A stretch of 42,712 bases of DNA, taken from contig JAIPDI010000047.1 in the NCBI GenBank assembly GCA_021737785.1, positions 1-42,712 on the forward strand, in the 5' to 3' direction. Shown one piece after another: positions 27,172 to 35,524 of this stretch; position 1 is the first letter of the stretch, and every line of letters starts with the position of its first letter. The translations under genes and the position numbers were made by a program. The notes beneath the pieces are model-generated. The model made no database searches. It had not been told where the DNA came from and was given only the letters and a program-made list of their open reading frames with translations. Origin of the DNA: Deltaproteobacteria bacterium. GTDB taxonomy: Bacteria > Desulfobacterota > DSM-4660 > Desulfatiglandales > Desulfatiglandaceae.

Positions 27172-28321
27172 TCAAAAGATTTCACCGTCCCACAGCATTT
27201 CCATAAACTCTCTTGCGGGAACAATTTCTATATCATCGTCAGTCATTCTCGGTCTATCCTCGCAACAAACGATGAGCCTTCGCTTAATGGCGGGGTGATC
27301 AAGCTTCAGGCTTCGGAGGCCTTTGAGGTGATCCGCCGAGACTTTTCGGACGGCCTTTGATTCCACGGCGAACTCCATGTCGTTGATGATAAAATCGACT
27401 TCCGTACCGCCCGCAAGTCGCCAATAATAAAATTCTGCAAATGCCTCGTTATATGCATTATAGGCGCTCAGTTCATGGAAGCACCAGTTTTCAAATGCTT
27501 TGCCGAACAATTCTGACCCCTGTTCGATGTGCCCCCGCTTGGCCAGAAAATTGACAACCCCCACATCGGAAAAATAGAATTTCGATGATGCAGCCACTCG
27601 TCTCTTGGGACGTTTTCGATAACTGGGCAGCCATTTGCCCAACAGGGTATCTTCCAGGATCTCAAAATATCCTTTGATGGTCTGGCTGGAAACGCCGCAG
27701 TCGCGGGCAATGGTGGAAAAGTTGACCGTCTCCGTGTCGGAAAGTGCCGCCATATTCAGAAAACTCGAAAACACAGGCAGATTCCGCACCAGTCCCTCGG
27801 CTGCGACTTCCTCTTTCAGATAATCGGCAACATAGGCATTCAGTAATCGATCCGGCCGGTCGGCAAGATATATGGGGGGGAGGTATCCGTTATTCAGAAG
27901 CCTGTTCAGATCAAAGTCAGGGCCCAGTTCTGCAGCGCTGAAGCCGAACAACTCATATTGGATGGCCCTGCCGCCCAGGAGATTGGCGTGGCCGCGTCTG
28001 ACCTTTCTGGCGCTTGATCCGCAAAGGGCAAAATGCATATGGCGGTTTTCGTGCAGCCAGTGGACCTCATCAAGAAGGGGCGGCAGTTTCTGGACTTCGT
28101 CGATCACGACAAACGGCATGGTTCCCACACGGGGCGTTTCCTGGCGGAGGAATTCAGGATGGTTGAGATAGCGGCGAAACACTTCAGCCTTTAGCAGGTC
28201 GATCCACACCGCGTCAGGATAGACGGCCTTCAGGAGCGTTGATTTGCCTGTCTGGCGCGGCCCCCACAAAAAAAAATGTCTCCTTGCCTGGAGGCGGCAG
28301 GTTCAGTTTTCTCTGGATCAT
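27172..28321 (-). pseudogene. AAA ATPase with DUF4143 domain, single-base frameshift near the N-terminus
   Basis: This gene encodes a P-loop ATPase with a C-terminal DUF4143 domain, a common mobile family of unclear role. The main frame carries WGPRQTGKSTLL (Walker A), FVVIDEVQKLP (Walker B), ALCGSSARKVRRG (sensor) and the C-terminal ETVNFSTIARDCGVSSQTIK, FYFSDVGVVNFLA and GGTEVDFIINDMEFAVESKA. The true start is probably ATG 28321 (MIQRKLNLPPPGKE), which is in a different frame; the two frames meet in a run of nine T on the minus strand (28268-28276). With eight T the protein reads continuously as KETFFLWGPRQTGKS. It is therefore a frameshift, a sequencing slip or a slippage-controlled site. 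Without it, translation could only start at TTG 28269, with no N-terminus. Confidence 0.85.
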
Positions 28322-28454
28322 TTGCGGTACCTCGAAAACCAGGTGTTACTTGAAAATATCATGAAAATTTCAATTGTCAATGTATTTTTGAAATTGAAAC
28401 CTTTTCGATTCATCCTCATCACCCTCCTTGGCGGGATCACGCGCTGCGACTGCG

Positions 28455-28598
28455 GCGGCAGACCAGGGCGATCATCTCCTCCCCATCGAGATCAAGCCGG
28501 GCAAGACGGTTTCCGAGAATTTCTTTAAGGGGCTCAGGTTCTGGTCCCGGATCTCGAGGGCCGAGGCCAAGGAGAGGGTACTGGCGTATGGGGGATGA
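28455..28598 (+). pseudogene. C-terminal fragment of a second DUF4143 ATPase
   Basis: In one plus-strand frame the stretch reads ADQGDHLLPIEIKPGKTVSE, then NFFKGLRFWSRISRAEA and a final LAYGG before the stop at 28596-28598. This matches the end of DUF4143 ATPases, where a PD-(D/E)XK-like ..LLPIEIK.GKT.S..FFKGL..W.. segment is followed by ..LVYGG. No start, P-loop or upstream part is present within reach, so it is a truncated remnant on the strand opposite the full-length copy. Confidence 0.7.
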
Positions 28599-28655
28599 TA
28601 TGAATCAGGGACTCGGAATAATGCGTGACTTTTTTGTGCATGGCCACACTTCCTG

Positions 28656-28684
28656 TTGACACCTGATACGTTCCTGGTTACACT
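28656..28684 (+). promoter_or_regulatory. Promoter of higBA module 1 (predicts leaderless mRNA)
   Basis: TTGACA (28656-28661), a 17-base spacer and TACACT (28679-28684). The toxin ATG at 28693 begins only eight bases after the -10 box, so the transcript should start at or within a base or two of the ATG; no ribosome-binding site fits in the gap. Confidence 0.7.
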
Positions 28685-28692
28685 GAAGTCGC

Positions 28693-28971
28693 ATGATTCA
28701 GAAATTCAAACATCGAGGGCTCAAACGATTATTCGAATCCGGCATCACCAGTGGTGTTGATCCTCAACAGGTAGCGCGAATCAGGAAGATTCTCGCGCTC
28801 CTTGAAACGGCTGAGACGCTTGAAGATATGGATTTGCCAGGCCTGGGTCTCCACCCGCTCAAGGGAAATGGTAAAGGCGCTTGGGCGGTCAAGGTCAGTG
28901 GGAACCGGCGAATTACATTCAAGATTCAAAGCGGTGATGCATTTGATGTAAATTATGAAGATTATCATTAG
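28693..28971 (+). CDS. higB: HigB-type toxin of type II toxin-antitoxin system (RelE superfamily)
   Basis: A 92-residue ribosome-dependent mRNA endonuclease toxin of the HigB/RelE family. The sequence follows the family from the opening [17 protein letters not shown] through [20 protein letters not shown] to the C-terminal [11 protein letters not shown]. The arginines in GNRRITF and the C-terminal DYH end match typical HigB. It precedes its antitoxin, the order usual for higBA, with an 8-base gap holding AGGAGG for the antitoxin. Its own start has no ribosome-binding site and lies just after the promoter. Confidence 0.93.
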   Translation: MIQKFKHRGLKRLFESGITSGVDPQQVARIRKILALLETAETLEDMDLPGLGLHPLKGNGKGAWAVKVSGNRRITFKIQSGDAFDVNYEDYH

Positions 28972-28979
28972 GAGGAAAA

Positions 28980-29267
28980 ATGGCTATGCATAATCCGCCT
29001 CACCCTGGCGAAATTATTAGAGACTTTTGCGTTGAGCCACTACGTATCAATGTCACCGAAGCGGCAAGGGCGCTTGGCGTTACAAGAAAGACATTTTCGG
29101 CACTGTTAAATGGGAGAGCGGGAATTAGCCCTGAAATGGCATTGAGATTGTCAAGGGTCTTTGGCCGGTCACCTGAAGGTTGGCTCAAGCTTCAGCTCCA
29201 ATACGATCTCTGGAAAACAGAGCAGTCCATTGATATTGGCAATTTAAAGCGTATTGCAACCGCTTGA
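28980..29267 (+). CDS. higA: HigA-type antitoxin (XRE helix-turn-helix)
   Basis: A 95-residue antitoxin with the HigA opening [20 protein letters not shown] and a helix-turn-helix ([33 protein letters not shown], residues about 23-55), then [20 protein letters not shown]. It neutralises HigB and represses its own operon in characterised systems. AGGAGG at 28971-28976 precedes ATG 28980; a second in-frame ATG is two codons later. Confidence 0.94.
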   Translation: MAMHNPPHPGEIIRDFCVEPLRINVTEAARALGVTRKTFSALLNGRAGISPEMALRLSRVFGRSPEGWLKLQLQYDLWKTEQSIDIGNLKRIATA

Positions 29268-29332
29268 GTCCATTTTTCCGGCCCTATCCGTTTGATGTAT
29301 GACCCCGTATAATCACTTGTACTGAGACAGAA

Positions 29333-29638
29333 ATGATCAGATACAAACAGATCCAGAAGACAATAGAGGAACCCGATGCGGTGATCTGCGACGTCTGCAA
29401 GCGCGAGTATGCAGCCGACGACCTCGAAACCCAGGAATTCCATCATGTTAAATTCATCGGCGGCTACGCGTCGGTTTTCGGCGACGGAACCCAGGCGGAA
29501 TGTGACATCTGCCAGCACTGCCTGAAGAAACTCATCGGAGAGCATTGTCGGCAAACGGACGCAGCCAATCATCTGCATTCCAGAGGAACTAATGGGGAAA
29601 GGCTGAGCAGAGTGGGTTCATATGTATGCCGTGATTGA
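29333..29638 (+). CDS. Hypothetical small zinc-ribbon-like protein
   Basis: A 101-residue protein with two cysteine pairs that could bind zinc: VICDVCKREY (Cys19, Cys22) and ECDICQHCLKKLIGEHC (four Cys). Between them lies ETQEFHHVKFIGGYASVFGD, with two adjacent His. I have no reliable family name. The well-formed part ends at about residue 73 (EHCR); the last 28 residues look like run-on sequence, so the natural stop may have been lost. It follows HigBA by 65 bases and overlaps the next frame by 17 bases. No ribosome-binding site is obvious. Confidence 0.6.
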   Translation: MIRYKQIQKTIEEPDAVICDVCKREYAADDLETQEFHHVKFIGGYASVFGDGTQAECDICQHCLKKLIGEHCRQTDAANHLHSRGTNGERLSRVGSYVCRD

Positions 29639-30179
29639 GAAAAATCGGTTGAAGATATCCGTTGCCGAGTTCTACACCATGGATTGGTATAGGAATGACC
29701 AGTTTCTTTCACGGAGTGAAAAACATGAGATTGATTACGGCTATCTTGAAATCGACATTCATAAAAATGGCAAGAAATACCTGACAGGGTTTGTCATCGA
29801 TCCTCGGGAATTCATTGTGGATTATATCTCGCATCAATACAAGAAGGATTTTCAAGCCCCCAAAAGCATACGCTCCGTATCTCTGGATGCCGGCAGGCAT
29901 ATTCAAATGTTCACGGTGGACTTCCTGAAAGCGCACTCTTTTGTCATTGATGGGATGGAGAAGGATCTCATTTTCCCGCAATTCTGCAGACATAAAGGGG
30001 ACCTCAAAATCCAGGGTTTTGATGTGCTGGATCTGTTTTCTATGATCCGGTATCTTTCGGACCGATTCAACTATAAGGAGACAACGTTCATCCGGCAGGG
30101 GGACATGGCCTACGATCTCAAAACACGTCGAAAAAGAAAGATCATGCTTGGGCAGAAGAGGAAAAAGAAGGTATCCTAA
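29622..30179 (+). CDS. Hypothetical protein
   Basis: I do not recognise a family for this 185-residue protein. It is predicted soluble, mixed alpha/beta (KNRLKISVAEFYTMDWYRND, GYLEIDIHKNGKKYLTGFVI, QMFTVDFLKAHSFVIDGM) and ends in a very basic tail (KTRRKRKIMLGQKRKKKVS) that could bind nucleic acid. The start overlaps the end of the preceding zinc-ribbon-like gene by 17 bases, suggesting coupling, although no clear ribosome-binding site is visible. Confidence 0.6.
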   Translation: MYAVIEKNRLKISVAEFYTMDWYRNDQFLSRSEKHEIDYGYLEIDIHKNGKKYLTGFVIDPREFIVDYISHQYKKDFQAPKSIRSVSLDAGRHIQMFTVDFLKAHSFVIDGMEKDLIFPQFCRHKGDLKIQGFDVLDLFSMIRYLSDRFNYKETTFIRQGDMAYDLKTRRKRKIMLGQKRKKKVS

Positions 30180-30222
30180 TCCTCGGACAGGATAAAATAG
30201 GCGTGGCGGCCTGCTGGCGCGG

Positions 30223-30432
30223 GTGTGGAATCACAATATCTCATTTCGGAAGGTGGCGCCTGGCAAAGTGAATTACACAGACGAAATAGAGAAGCGGGCC
30301 GGTTGGCTCACGCCGGCCATCTGGTTGTTCGCTCACCTCTTTTACCGTCACAGGCAGCGGCGCTGGAAGGTGCTGATCGAGGAAATCAGCTGTGCCACTA
30401 ATGTCGGCAGAGGCCTGAACATGCCAAAATAA
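30223..30432 (+). pseudogene. C-terminal fragment, possibly of an SRPBCC (START-like) protein
   Basis: The stretch VNYTDEIEKRAGWLTPAIWL followed by FAHLFYRHRQRRWKVLIEE resembles the end of SRPBCC/START-fold proteins, which commonly finish with a hydrophobic helix and a ..FYRHRQRRW.. segment. Only about 70 residues are open and no ATG or ribosome-binding site is present, so I treat it as a remnant. The family assignment is from memory and moderately uncertain. Confidence 0.4.
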
Positions 30433-31004
30433 GTCAGGCAATTGAGATAAGGGCTGTCCTAAACCTACAATTAGACGCATCAATCCTTACAATCAGCCGA
30501 AATGAAATCCAATGATTTATATCCGAGATACCTTCCCCCGAAGGTAATTGAGGTCCTTGACCCGTGTGATTCTGAAAGGATACACGGTAAAAACAGGTTC
30601 GATGAGAATGCGGCCCGGGTCCACACCGGATACCCCTAAATCCCTTCGCTATTTCAACTGATTTTCCTTGACTTTCTACAGGTTAGCAGTATGATTTTCC
30701 ATAATTACCGAATTCCCGGCATCCTTACATCTTGAACCTTCGGCTTTTGGGTTTGACCTTTGACCTTTGAGCTTTCAGCTTATGTGCTATCCCCTTAAAT
30801 ATCCCATACGCAACTCCTGACGGGTGCCTTTCCGGCCAATTGGGAGCGCAATCTTCATCATGAATCCGCGGGATCAGCCCCCCGCCTCAATTGTTGGTTA
30901 CCATTCTGTTCACCAACTACCCGGAGAAAACTCTCCAAAACGCGATAGACTTGACAAAGTTGATCAGCTTGACAAAAAAAACAAATCGTGATATTTAGTC
31001 AAGC
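30433..31004. other. Non-coding stretch before the AbiE-like operon
   Basis: Some 570 bases with many stops in all frames. A short direct repetition (TTTGACCTTTGACCTTTGAGC) occurs at about 30752-30772. Near the right end, two copies of CTTGACAAA (starting 30951 and 30968) flank TTGATCAG; the second forms the -35 box of the AbiE-like operon, so the repeat may be a regulator site. Confidence 0.4.
30969..30997 (+). promoter_or_regulatory. Promoter of AbiE-like operon (predicts leaderless mRNA)
   Basis: TTGACA (30969-30974), a 17-base spacer, then TATTTA (30992-30997). The ATG of the first gene is at 31005, seven bases after the -10 box, with no ribosome-binding site between. An upstream direct repeat of CTTGACAAA may bind the antitoxin. 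Confidence 0.65.
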
Positions 31005-32060
31005 ATGCAAAATGTTATTGAAATACTGACTCTCACTGAACTTCCTCGCATGCTGGCTCGACTTCTGGAGTTGCCACAGGAACAGGTCAGCATCCCGGTG
31101 AGCGAAAAGAGGCCTGGTCCTGACGTTCTGGTAAGGGCCGGTGACTATATGTTTCTTGCGGCATCCAAGGGTTCGAGTGCGCGAGCGCCCCTGCTGTTGG
31201 CTGTGAACAGGCTTAAAGAAAAGAGAGGTGAAAAGGAAAAAGATGCGATTCCTCTCTTGGTTGTCCCATATATGGGTGAAACGGGGCGGCGTTTTTGTGA
31301 GGAACAAGGGATAGCATGGATTGATCTCTCGGGAAATGCTCATATCAAGGCTCCGGGTTTGTTCATCGATGTTCAAGGAAAGCCGAATCGATTCAAGAGC
31401 GCCGGCCGACCTTCGAGTATTTTCGCCCCCAAGAGTTCTCGGATTGTGCGTCACCTGTTGAGCAAGTCGAATAGGCGCTTCACTCAAAGGGAGTTGGCTC
31501 TAACTACCGGTCTGGACGAAGGATATACGAGTCGGATTGTTCGAAGGCTCGAAGAAAACGGTTTGGTAGAGAGGGATGAAGACGGCCGGTTGAGACCCAG
31601 AGATCCGGACCAGTTGCTTGATGCATGGCACGAAGTTTATGCTTTTAGCAAACATCACATCATCAAGGGACACGTGGCCGCCCGCTCTGGCGAGGAACTT
31701 CTCTATCGAATAGCCGACGTGCTGGGAAAGCAAGGCACAGACTATGCGGCCACCGGCTTGGGCGCTGCCTGGCTTTACACCCACTTCGCCAACTTCAGAC
31801 TTGTTACCTTCTATCTTTCCCATCCTCCGGTAAATGAATTCGCCAGCGCGCTCGGTTTCCGTGAGGACCATCAAGGCGCCAACACCTGGCTGGTCGTTCC
31901 TAACGACAAAGGGGTTTTTCATGGTTCAGAGGCCCGGGACGGTATTGTGTGCGTACATCCGGTACAGATTTATGTCGATCTGAAGGCCCAACCTGAAAGA
32001 TCTGCTGAAGCGGCAATGAGACTGCGTCAAGAATATTTGAACTGGAAACAGGATGCCTGA
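31005..32060 (+). CDS. AbiEi-like antitoxin/transcriptional regulator of type IV toxin-antitoxin pair
   Basis: A 351-residue protein resembling antitoxins of the AbiEi type. Residues about 40-125 form an alpha/beta domain with DVLVRAGDYMFLAASKGSSA, IPLLVVPYMGETGRRFCEEQ and GIAWIDLSGNAHIKAPGLFI. A winged helix follows at about 145-205 (SRIVRHLLSKSNRRFTQREL, LTTGLDEGYTSRIVRRLEEN). The C-terminal part (DYAATGLGAAWLYTHFANFR, GVFHGSEARDGIVCVHPVQI) is typical of these regulators. It overlaps the nucleotidyltransferase gene by eight bases. In AbiE systems the antitoxin represses the operon and opposes a nucleotidyltransferase toxin that aborts phage infection; applying this here is inference. Confidence 0.8.
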   Translation: MQNVIEILTLTELPRMLARLLELPQEQVSIPVSEKRPGPDVLVRAGDYMFLAASKGSSARAPLLLAVNRLKEKRGEKEKDAIPLLVVPYMGETGRRFCEEQGIAWIDLSGNAHIKAPGLFIDVQGKPNRFKSAGRPSSIFAPKSSRIVRHLLSKSNRRFTQRELALTTGLDEGYTSRIVRRLEENGLVERDEDGRLRPRDPDQLLDAWHEVYAFSKHHIIKGHVAARSGEELLYRIADVLGKQGTDYAATGLGAAWLYTHFANFRLVTFYLSHPPVNEFASALGFREDHQGANTWLVVPNDKGVFHGSEARDGIVCVHPVQIYVDLKAQPERSAEAAMRLRQEYLNWKQDA

Positions 32061-32907
32061 AAAACCTTCATTCGCTTTTGACTATTCCAAGGAACAGGCG
32101 GAGCTTGTGCGAGGAACCTGTCTTTACGTCGCGACAAAACTCGGAGATCTCCTGGATGAACTCGTCGTTGTTGGGGGCCTTGTCCCCTCACTCCTAATCC
32201 CAGTGGAATCCCTTCAGAAAGGCGAAAACAGCCACGTAGGGACCATGGATCTCGACCTAGGGCTTTCTTTGGGAATGCTGAACGCGGATCGGTATGAGGA
32301 ACTTACCGGAAGACTCCGTCGGGCAGGCTTTGAACCGGATGTGAATGAAGCTGGGAACCCGACCTTTCAACGGTGGAAGATCGGTGCGTCAGGTCGCTTA
32401 AAGGCGACGATCGATTTTCTTATCCCCCCGAGTCATGAACAAGAAGAAGGAGGTAAGATTCGACATCTCGAGAAGGACTTCGCAGCGGTGATAACCCCGG
32501 GCCTTCACCTCGCATTCCAGGACAGACAGGAGATTTTACTGGAGGGCAGTACGATCCTGAGGGAAAAGGCAAGCCGTGATATATGGGTGTGTGGACCCGG
32601 AGCCTTTATCGTGCTCAAGGTCCTTGCCTTCGGTACCAGGGGGGAAAACAAGGATGCATATGACCTCTATTACGTCCTTCGCAACTATGGCTCTGAGATC
32701 CAAGACGTCGTAAGCCACATCAAGCCGATCCTGTGTGACCAGAAGGTTCGCGAGGCGCTTCAGTTGCTCCGCCGCGACTTCTCTGACCCCGGCGGAGTGG
32801 GACCTCGCCGGGTAGCCCAATTCCTCCATACCGGGCACAACGTTGAATTGCAGGCGGATGTTGCAGGTTTTGTGCGCGAACTTCTGCGCCAATGCAAGCT
32901 CCCCTGA
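32053..32907 (+). CDS. AbiEii/AbiGii-like nucleotidyltransferase toxin
   Basis: A 284-residue nucleotidyltransferase-fold protein. The active-site region reads ELVVVGGLVPSLLIP followed by GTMDLDLGLSLG, giving the GG and DxD elements, and TIDFLIPP supplies the third acidic strand. The later KVLAFGTRGENKDAYDLYYV segment matches the K..A...R..KD..DL signature of AbiEii/AbiGii toxins. It is translationally coupled to the upstream regulator (8-base overlap). Together they form a probable type IV toxin-antitoxin or abortive-infection module. Confidence 0.85.
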   Translation: MPEKPSFAFDYSKEQAELVRGTCLYVATKLGDLLDELVVVGGLVPSLLIPVESLQKGENSHVGTMDLDLGLSLGMLNADRYEELTGRLRRAGFEPDVNEAGNPTFQRWKIGASGRLKATIDFLIPPSHEQEEGGKIRHLEKDFAAVITPGLHLAFQDRQEILLEGSTILREKASRDIWVCGPGAFIVLKVLAFGTRGENKDAYDLYYVLRNYGSEIQDVVSHIKPILCDQKVREALQLLRRDFSDPGGVGPRRVAQFLHTGHNVELQADVAGFVRELLRQCKLP

Positions 32908-33276
32908 TAACCGTGGAAACCAAAGTGGGGTCATGATGAATACCTGCCTGACAGGGCCTTTTGGGCCTGTTGGGAAGGAAATCTTCATCGGAAATCTGCA
33001 ACCGTATCGATCCGTTATCGGCCTTCGAAAATGGATAACGGCCAGCTTCAGGGGTTTCACCTTTTGGACGAGAATGGCAGCGAGGGGAGGTGCCTGGTTC
33101 GGAAGAAGCGATACTCACGTGATATTATCCGGTTTTCCGGTTAACCTTCGGCTCGTGAGGTTATGCGGCTAGATTTTTAAGGATTAGCAGAAAACGAACA
33201 CTTTTCTTTTGCTTTTTTTGAGATATGCAGAAACTTCACAATCACTTGCTGGGGGGCAGTACCAACCATTTCTTAA
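32908..33276. other. Non-coding gap at the left edge of the cassette region
   Basis: About 370 bases without a supported gene. It contains a small inverted repeat (CGTTATC near 33016-33022 with GATAACG near 33033-33039) and GTTATGC at 33160-33166, a sequence with the form of an integron core site, but no full attC could be built around it. Confidence 0.35.
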
Positions 33277-34611
33277 ATGCTCCATGGCTACAAGAAGGAG
33301 GAGTCGTTGCGACCAGGCTTTAGTATTCCTATCGACATCCAATCGATGCACTTAAGTAAGGGGGCAAAAGAGCAGGTTTCTGCTGCCGATCCTGAACAAG
33401 TTGGTTCGTGCGTATGGTTCGTGACGCCAATCTCCCCCAAAAGCTTTGAGCCCAGCACCTGTCAAGTAGCAACACGCCTAGGTGATGCAAGAATCCGCTT
33501 CCTTATCGTGAAAAACGAACAGGAAGATCTGATCTTTCAGGCTTCAAAGAATTTTGTATTTGTCACGGACGAGAATGGAAAACCATTCGTACCCACACGT
33601 TACCTAACAGACAACCGCGGGCTTTACCCCTGCGTGGCTGTAGAAGCCTGCTTCCCAAAGCGCTTGGACGGAGACACTATACGGGCGCCAGATACTCCAT
33701 TTACCGAAGAGGATCGGGAACGCATGGAACTCCTCGGCATTGATCCGATGCCCGAGAAGCTCGCCGCACTTTCTGCGACAAATCGTGCTATCAAAGAGCT
33801 CGGATTGAACGACGGGAAGGCGATCTCAGCTGAGGAGGTCACGGCACTAATCACTACTCATGGCCTCAAGGCAACCCAGCGGCTTCTTACCCAAACCACC
33901 AGCCTAGTTACAACCAGAAGCGCCTACAAGGATGCAGCAGAGGAGTATTACTTAGGCAATGTGCGCGAAAGTGTATCCGTAGCTCTGGCATCCCTAAAGG
34001 CCCTACACCCTTCGGCACCATCTAGCGAAGTTGAACTGCATTCCCTAGTATTGTCGGCCGTCGATAAGGTTCTGGTTCATCATATAGAAACAAGGCGATT
34101 GATTGAGCCCTTTTGGGATGGTTCGCGCAAGATTAAATTGAACAACCAGGAAATCGAAATCCCAAAAAAACCAAAAAATGAAACGGAAATTCAGCCGATC
34201 CTGCATGTGTTTTTACAGATGGCACTTGAACCATTTGGCGTACATGTTATTCGGGAGAGCGACGAAGGGTCTGGGGCACTGGATTTTCGTTTCTCCACAA
34301 CGAACGCGAATTCTGAACTTATTTCCGTTGCTGCTGAATTTAAACTCGCGCACCATAAAGAAGTGAAGGTCGGGATTACTCGCCAACTGCCGCGTTACAT
34401 GGATTCGATACCATGCTCACACGGCGCTTTTATCCTTATGTGGTTTAAGGACGAGGGTGGCAAATATTTCAGGGAGCCTAAGTCACATCATCTGGAAGAG
34501 GCACGAGAGTTTGTCAGCAATTTGGCCACCCGGCCTGACAATGCGGCCCACGTGATCGCTGCTCGAGTTATAGATTGTTCAGTGAGGCCCTCCGCATCAG
34601 GACTAAGATGA
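33277..34611 (+). CDS. Cassette-borne hypothetical protein with PD-(D/E)XK nuclease-like C-terminus
   Basis: A 434- to 444-residue protein with no named family known to me. The N-terminal third is beta-rich (VGSCVWFVTPISPKSFEPST, RIRFLIVKNEQEDLIFQASK). A helical middle has repeated short helices. The C-terminal part resembles a restriction-endonuclease fold: ETEIQPILHVFLQMALEPFG, then SGALDFRFS and VAAEFKLAHHKEV give Asp and ExK in the spacing expected for PD-(D/E)XK, followed by ITRQLPRYMDS and GAFILMWFKDEGG. ATG 33277 has no ribosome-binding site; TTG 33307, preceded by AAGGAGG, may be the true start. An attC site begins 26 bases after its stop, so it is the body of an integron gene cassette. 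A defence-related nuclease is plausible. Confidence 0.72.
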   Translation: MLHGYKKEESLRPGFSIPIDIQSMHLSKGAKEQVSAADPEQVGSCVWFVTPISPKSFEPSTCQVATRLGDARIRFLIVKNEQEDLIFQASKNFVFVTDENGKPFVPTRYLTDNRGLYPCVAVEACFPKRLDGDTIRAPDTPFTEEDRERMELLGIDPMPEKLAALSATNRAIKELGLNDGKAISAEEVTALITTHGLKATQRLLTQTTSLVTTRSAYKDAAEEYYLGNVRESVSVALASLKALHPSAPSSEVELHSLVLSAVDKVLVHHIETRRLIEPFWDGSRKIKLNNQEIEIPKKPKNETEIQPILHVFLQMALEPFGVHVIRESDEGSGALDFRFSTTNANSELISVAAEFKLAHHKEVKVGITRQLPRYMDSIPCSHGAFILMWFKDEGGKYFREPKSHHLEEAREFVSNLATRPDNAAHVIAARVIDCSVRPSASGLR

Positions 34612-34636
34612 GTATCTCGCGCCGACTGCTGCAGAC

Positions 34637-34747
34637 GCCCCAACGATGGCCTGAACCGGACGCGAAACCACGCAGGACACATTGTTCGGTGCTTTCCGAA
34701 GCTTCACTGGCCGCGTGGTTTCACGCCGGTTAGGCCCGGTGTTATAC
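34637..34747 (+). repeat. Integron attC recombination site (attC-1)
   Basis: An imperfect palindrome with the full attC plan: left core GCCCCAAC (34637-34644), L'' GCCTGAACCGG (34649-34659), inner arm GAAACCACGC (34664-34673), a small internal hairpin TTCGG/CCGAA (34685-34700), inner arm GCGTGGTTTC (34713-34722), L' CCGGTTAGGC (34726-34735) and right core GTTATAC (34741-34747). L'' has one extra G relative to L', the hallmark unpaired base that gives attC its strand polarity. It sits right after the stop of one plus-strand gene and just before the next. Confidence 0.82.
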
Positions 34748-34760
34748 ATTGAGGAAACTG

Positions 34761-35423
34761 ATGAACTTAACGCAAAGAAATCGATTTCTTAAAATTAACA
34801 ATGAGCTGATAGAAGAAGGTAAATCAGTTGTTGCCTCTAAATTTAATACAAATGTTATTGGTGCTCCGACGTTTGTCGATCTGCAAAAATTGCATAGGTG
34901 GTGGGGTAAAGTAAAATCATTTGGTCACCAGTTAGGCCTTGCTGCAAAACCTTGGCAAGAGGTGTTTTCTGCTAATCCAGAAAGAAATACATTGGTTTTT
35001 GCTCTTACTGTTATCGGGACATTGGAAGCAATAGCTCATGAGTTTGAAAATGACCATCTTGAAACTTTCTCTGGTATAATTAGGGCCGAAACACTGGCAG
35101 ATTTGATTGAGCAAGGAGAGCACTTGTTGGAAAGTGGTTATCATCTTGCAGCGGGCGTAATAGGGCGCGCAGTTTTGGAAGAACATTTGCGTAGCACATG
35201 TGCAAATTTAAATTGTACCCCTACAAAGAAACGACCTACCATTAACGATTTCAATATGGCCCTTTATGGCCTTCAACATTATACCAAGGTTAAGATGAAA
35301 CAAATTGATGTTCTTGCTACCATTGGAAATAATGCAGCACATAATAGTCCGGATTTAGATCCATCAGATGTGAAAAAGCTATTAGCCGATTTGCCCGAAT
35401 TAATTGAATCAACCCGTGTATAA
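34761..35423 (+). CDS. Cassette-borne DUF4145-like hypothetical protein
   Basis: A 220- to 224-residue protein (first ATG 34749; a second in-frame ATG at 34761). The C-terminal half, ESGYHLAAGVIGRAVLEEHL then ATIGNNAAHNSPDLDPSDVK, resembles the DUF4145/HEPN-like group, with the conserved helix ending in LE..L and a GN.AAH motif. The N-terminal half is helical without a recognised domain. The coding sequence is clearly richer in A+T than the genes left of 33 kb, in keeping with a captured cassette. Its TAA stop lies inside the left core of the following attC. Cellular role unknown; related proteins are frequent in integrons and defence islands. Confidence 0.75.
   Translation: MNLTQRNRFLKINNELIEEGKSVVASKFNTNVIGAPTFVDLQKLHRWWGKVKSFGHQLGLAAKPWQEVFSANPERNTLVFALTVIGTLEAIAHEFENDHLETFSGIIRAETLADLIEQGEHLLESGYHLAAGVIGRAVLEEHLRSTCANLNCTPTKKRPTINDFNMALYGLQHYTKVKMKQIDVLATIGNNAAHNSPDLDPSDVKKLLADLPELIESTRV
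35418..35423 (+). repeat. Left core of attC-2 (interrupted by group II intron)
   Basis: GTATAA here, joined to the C at 36494, makes the core GTATAAC. It is the exact complement of GTTATAC at 34741-34747, the 5' boundary of the same cassette. That is what is expected for R'' and R' of one circular cassette. Confidence 0.72.
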
Positions 35424-35524
35424 TCGGGTAGCCGGGGGTTTTTCTCCCCCAGCCCCACACCACCCCTCATGCGGGTCCGCAAGGGGCGGTTCACAGAGAT
35501 AATCCCGCAAAGCGGGAGTAATGA

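Noticed and set aside
33130-33170. GTTATGC at 33160 with CCGGTTAACC nearby as another attC
   Set aside because: The spacer is too long and no matching L'' or left core could be found; left open as a degraded site.
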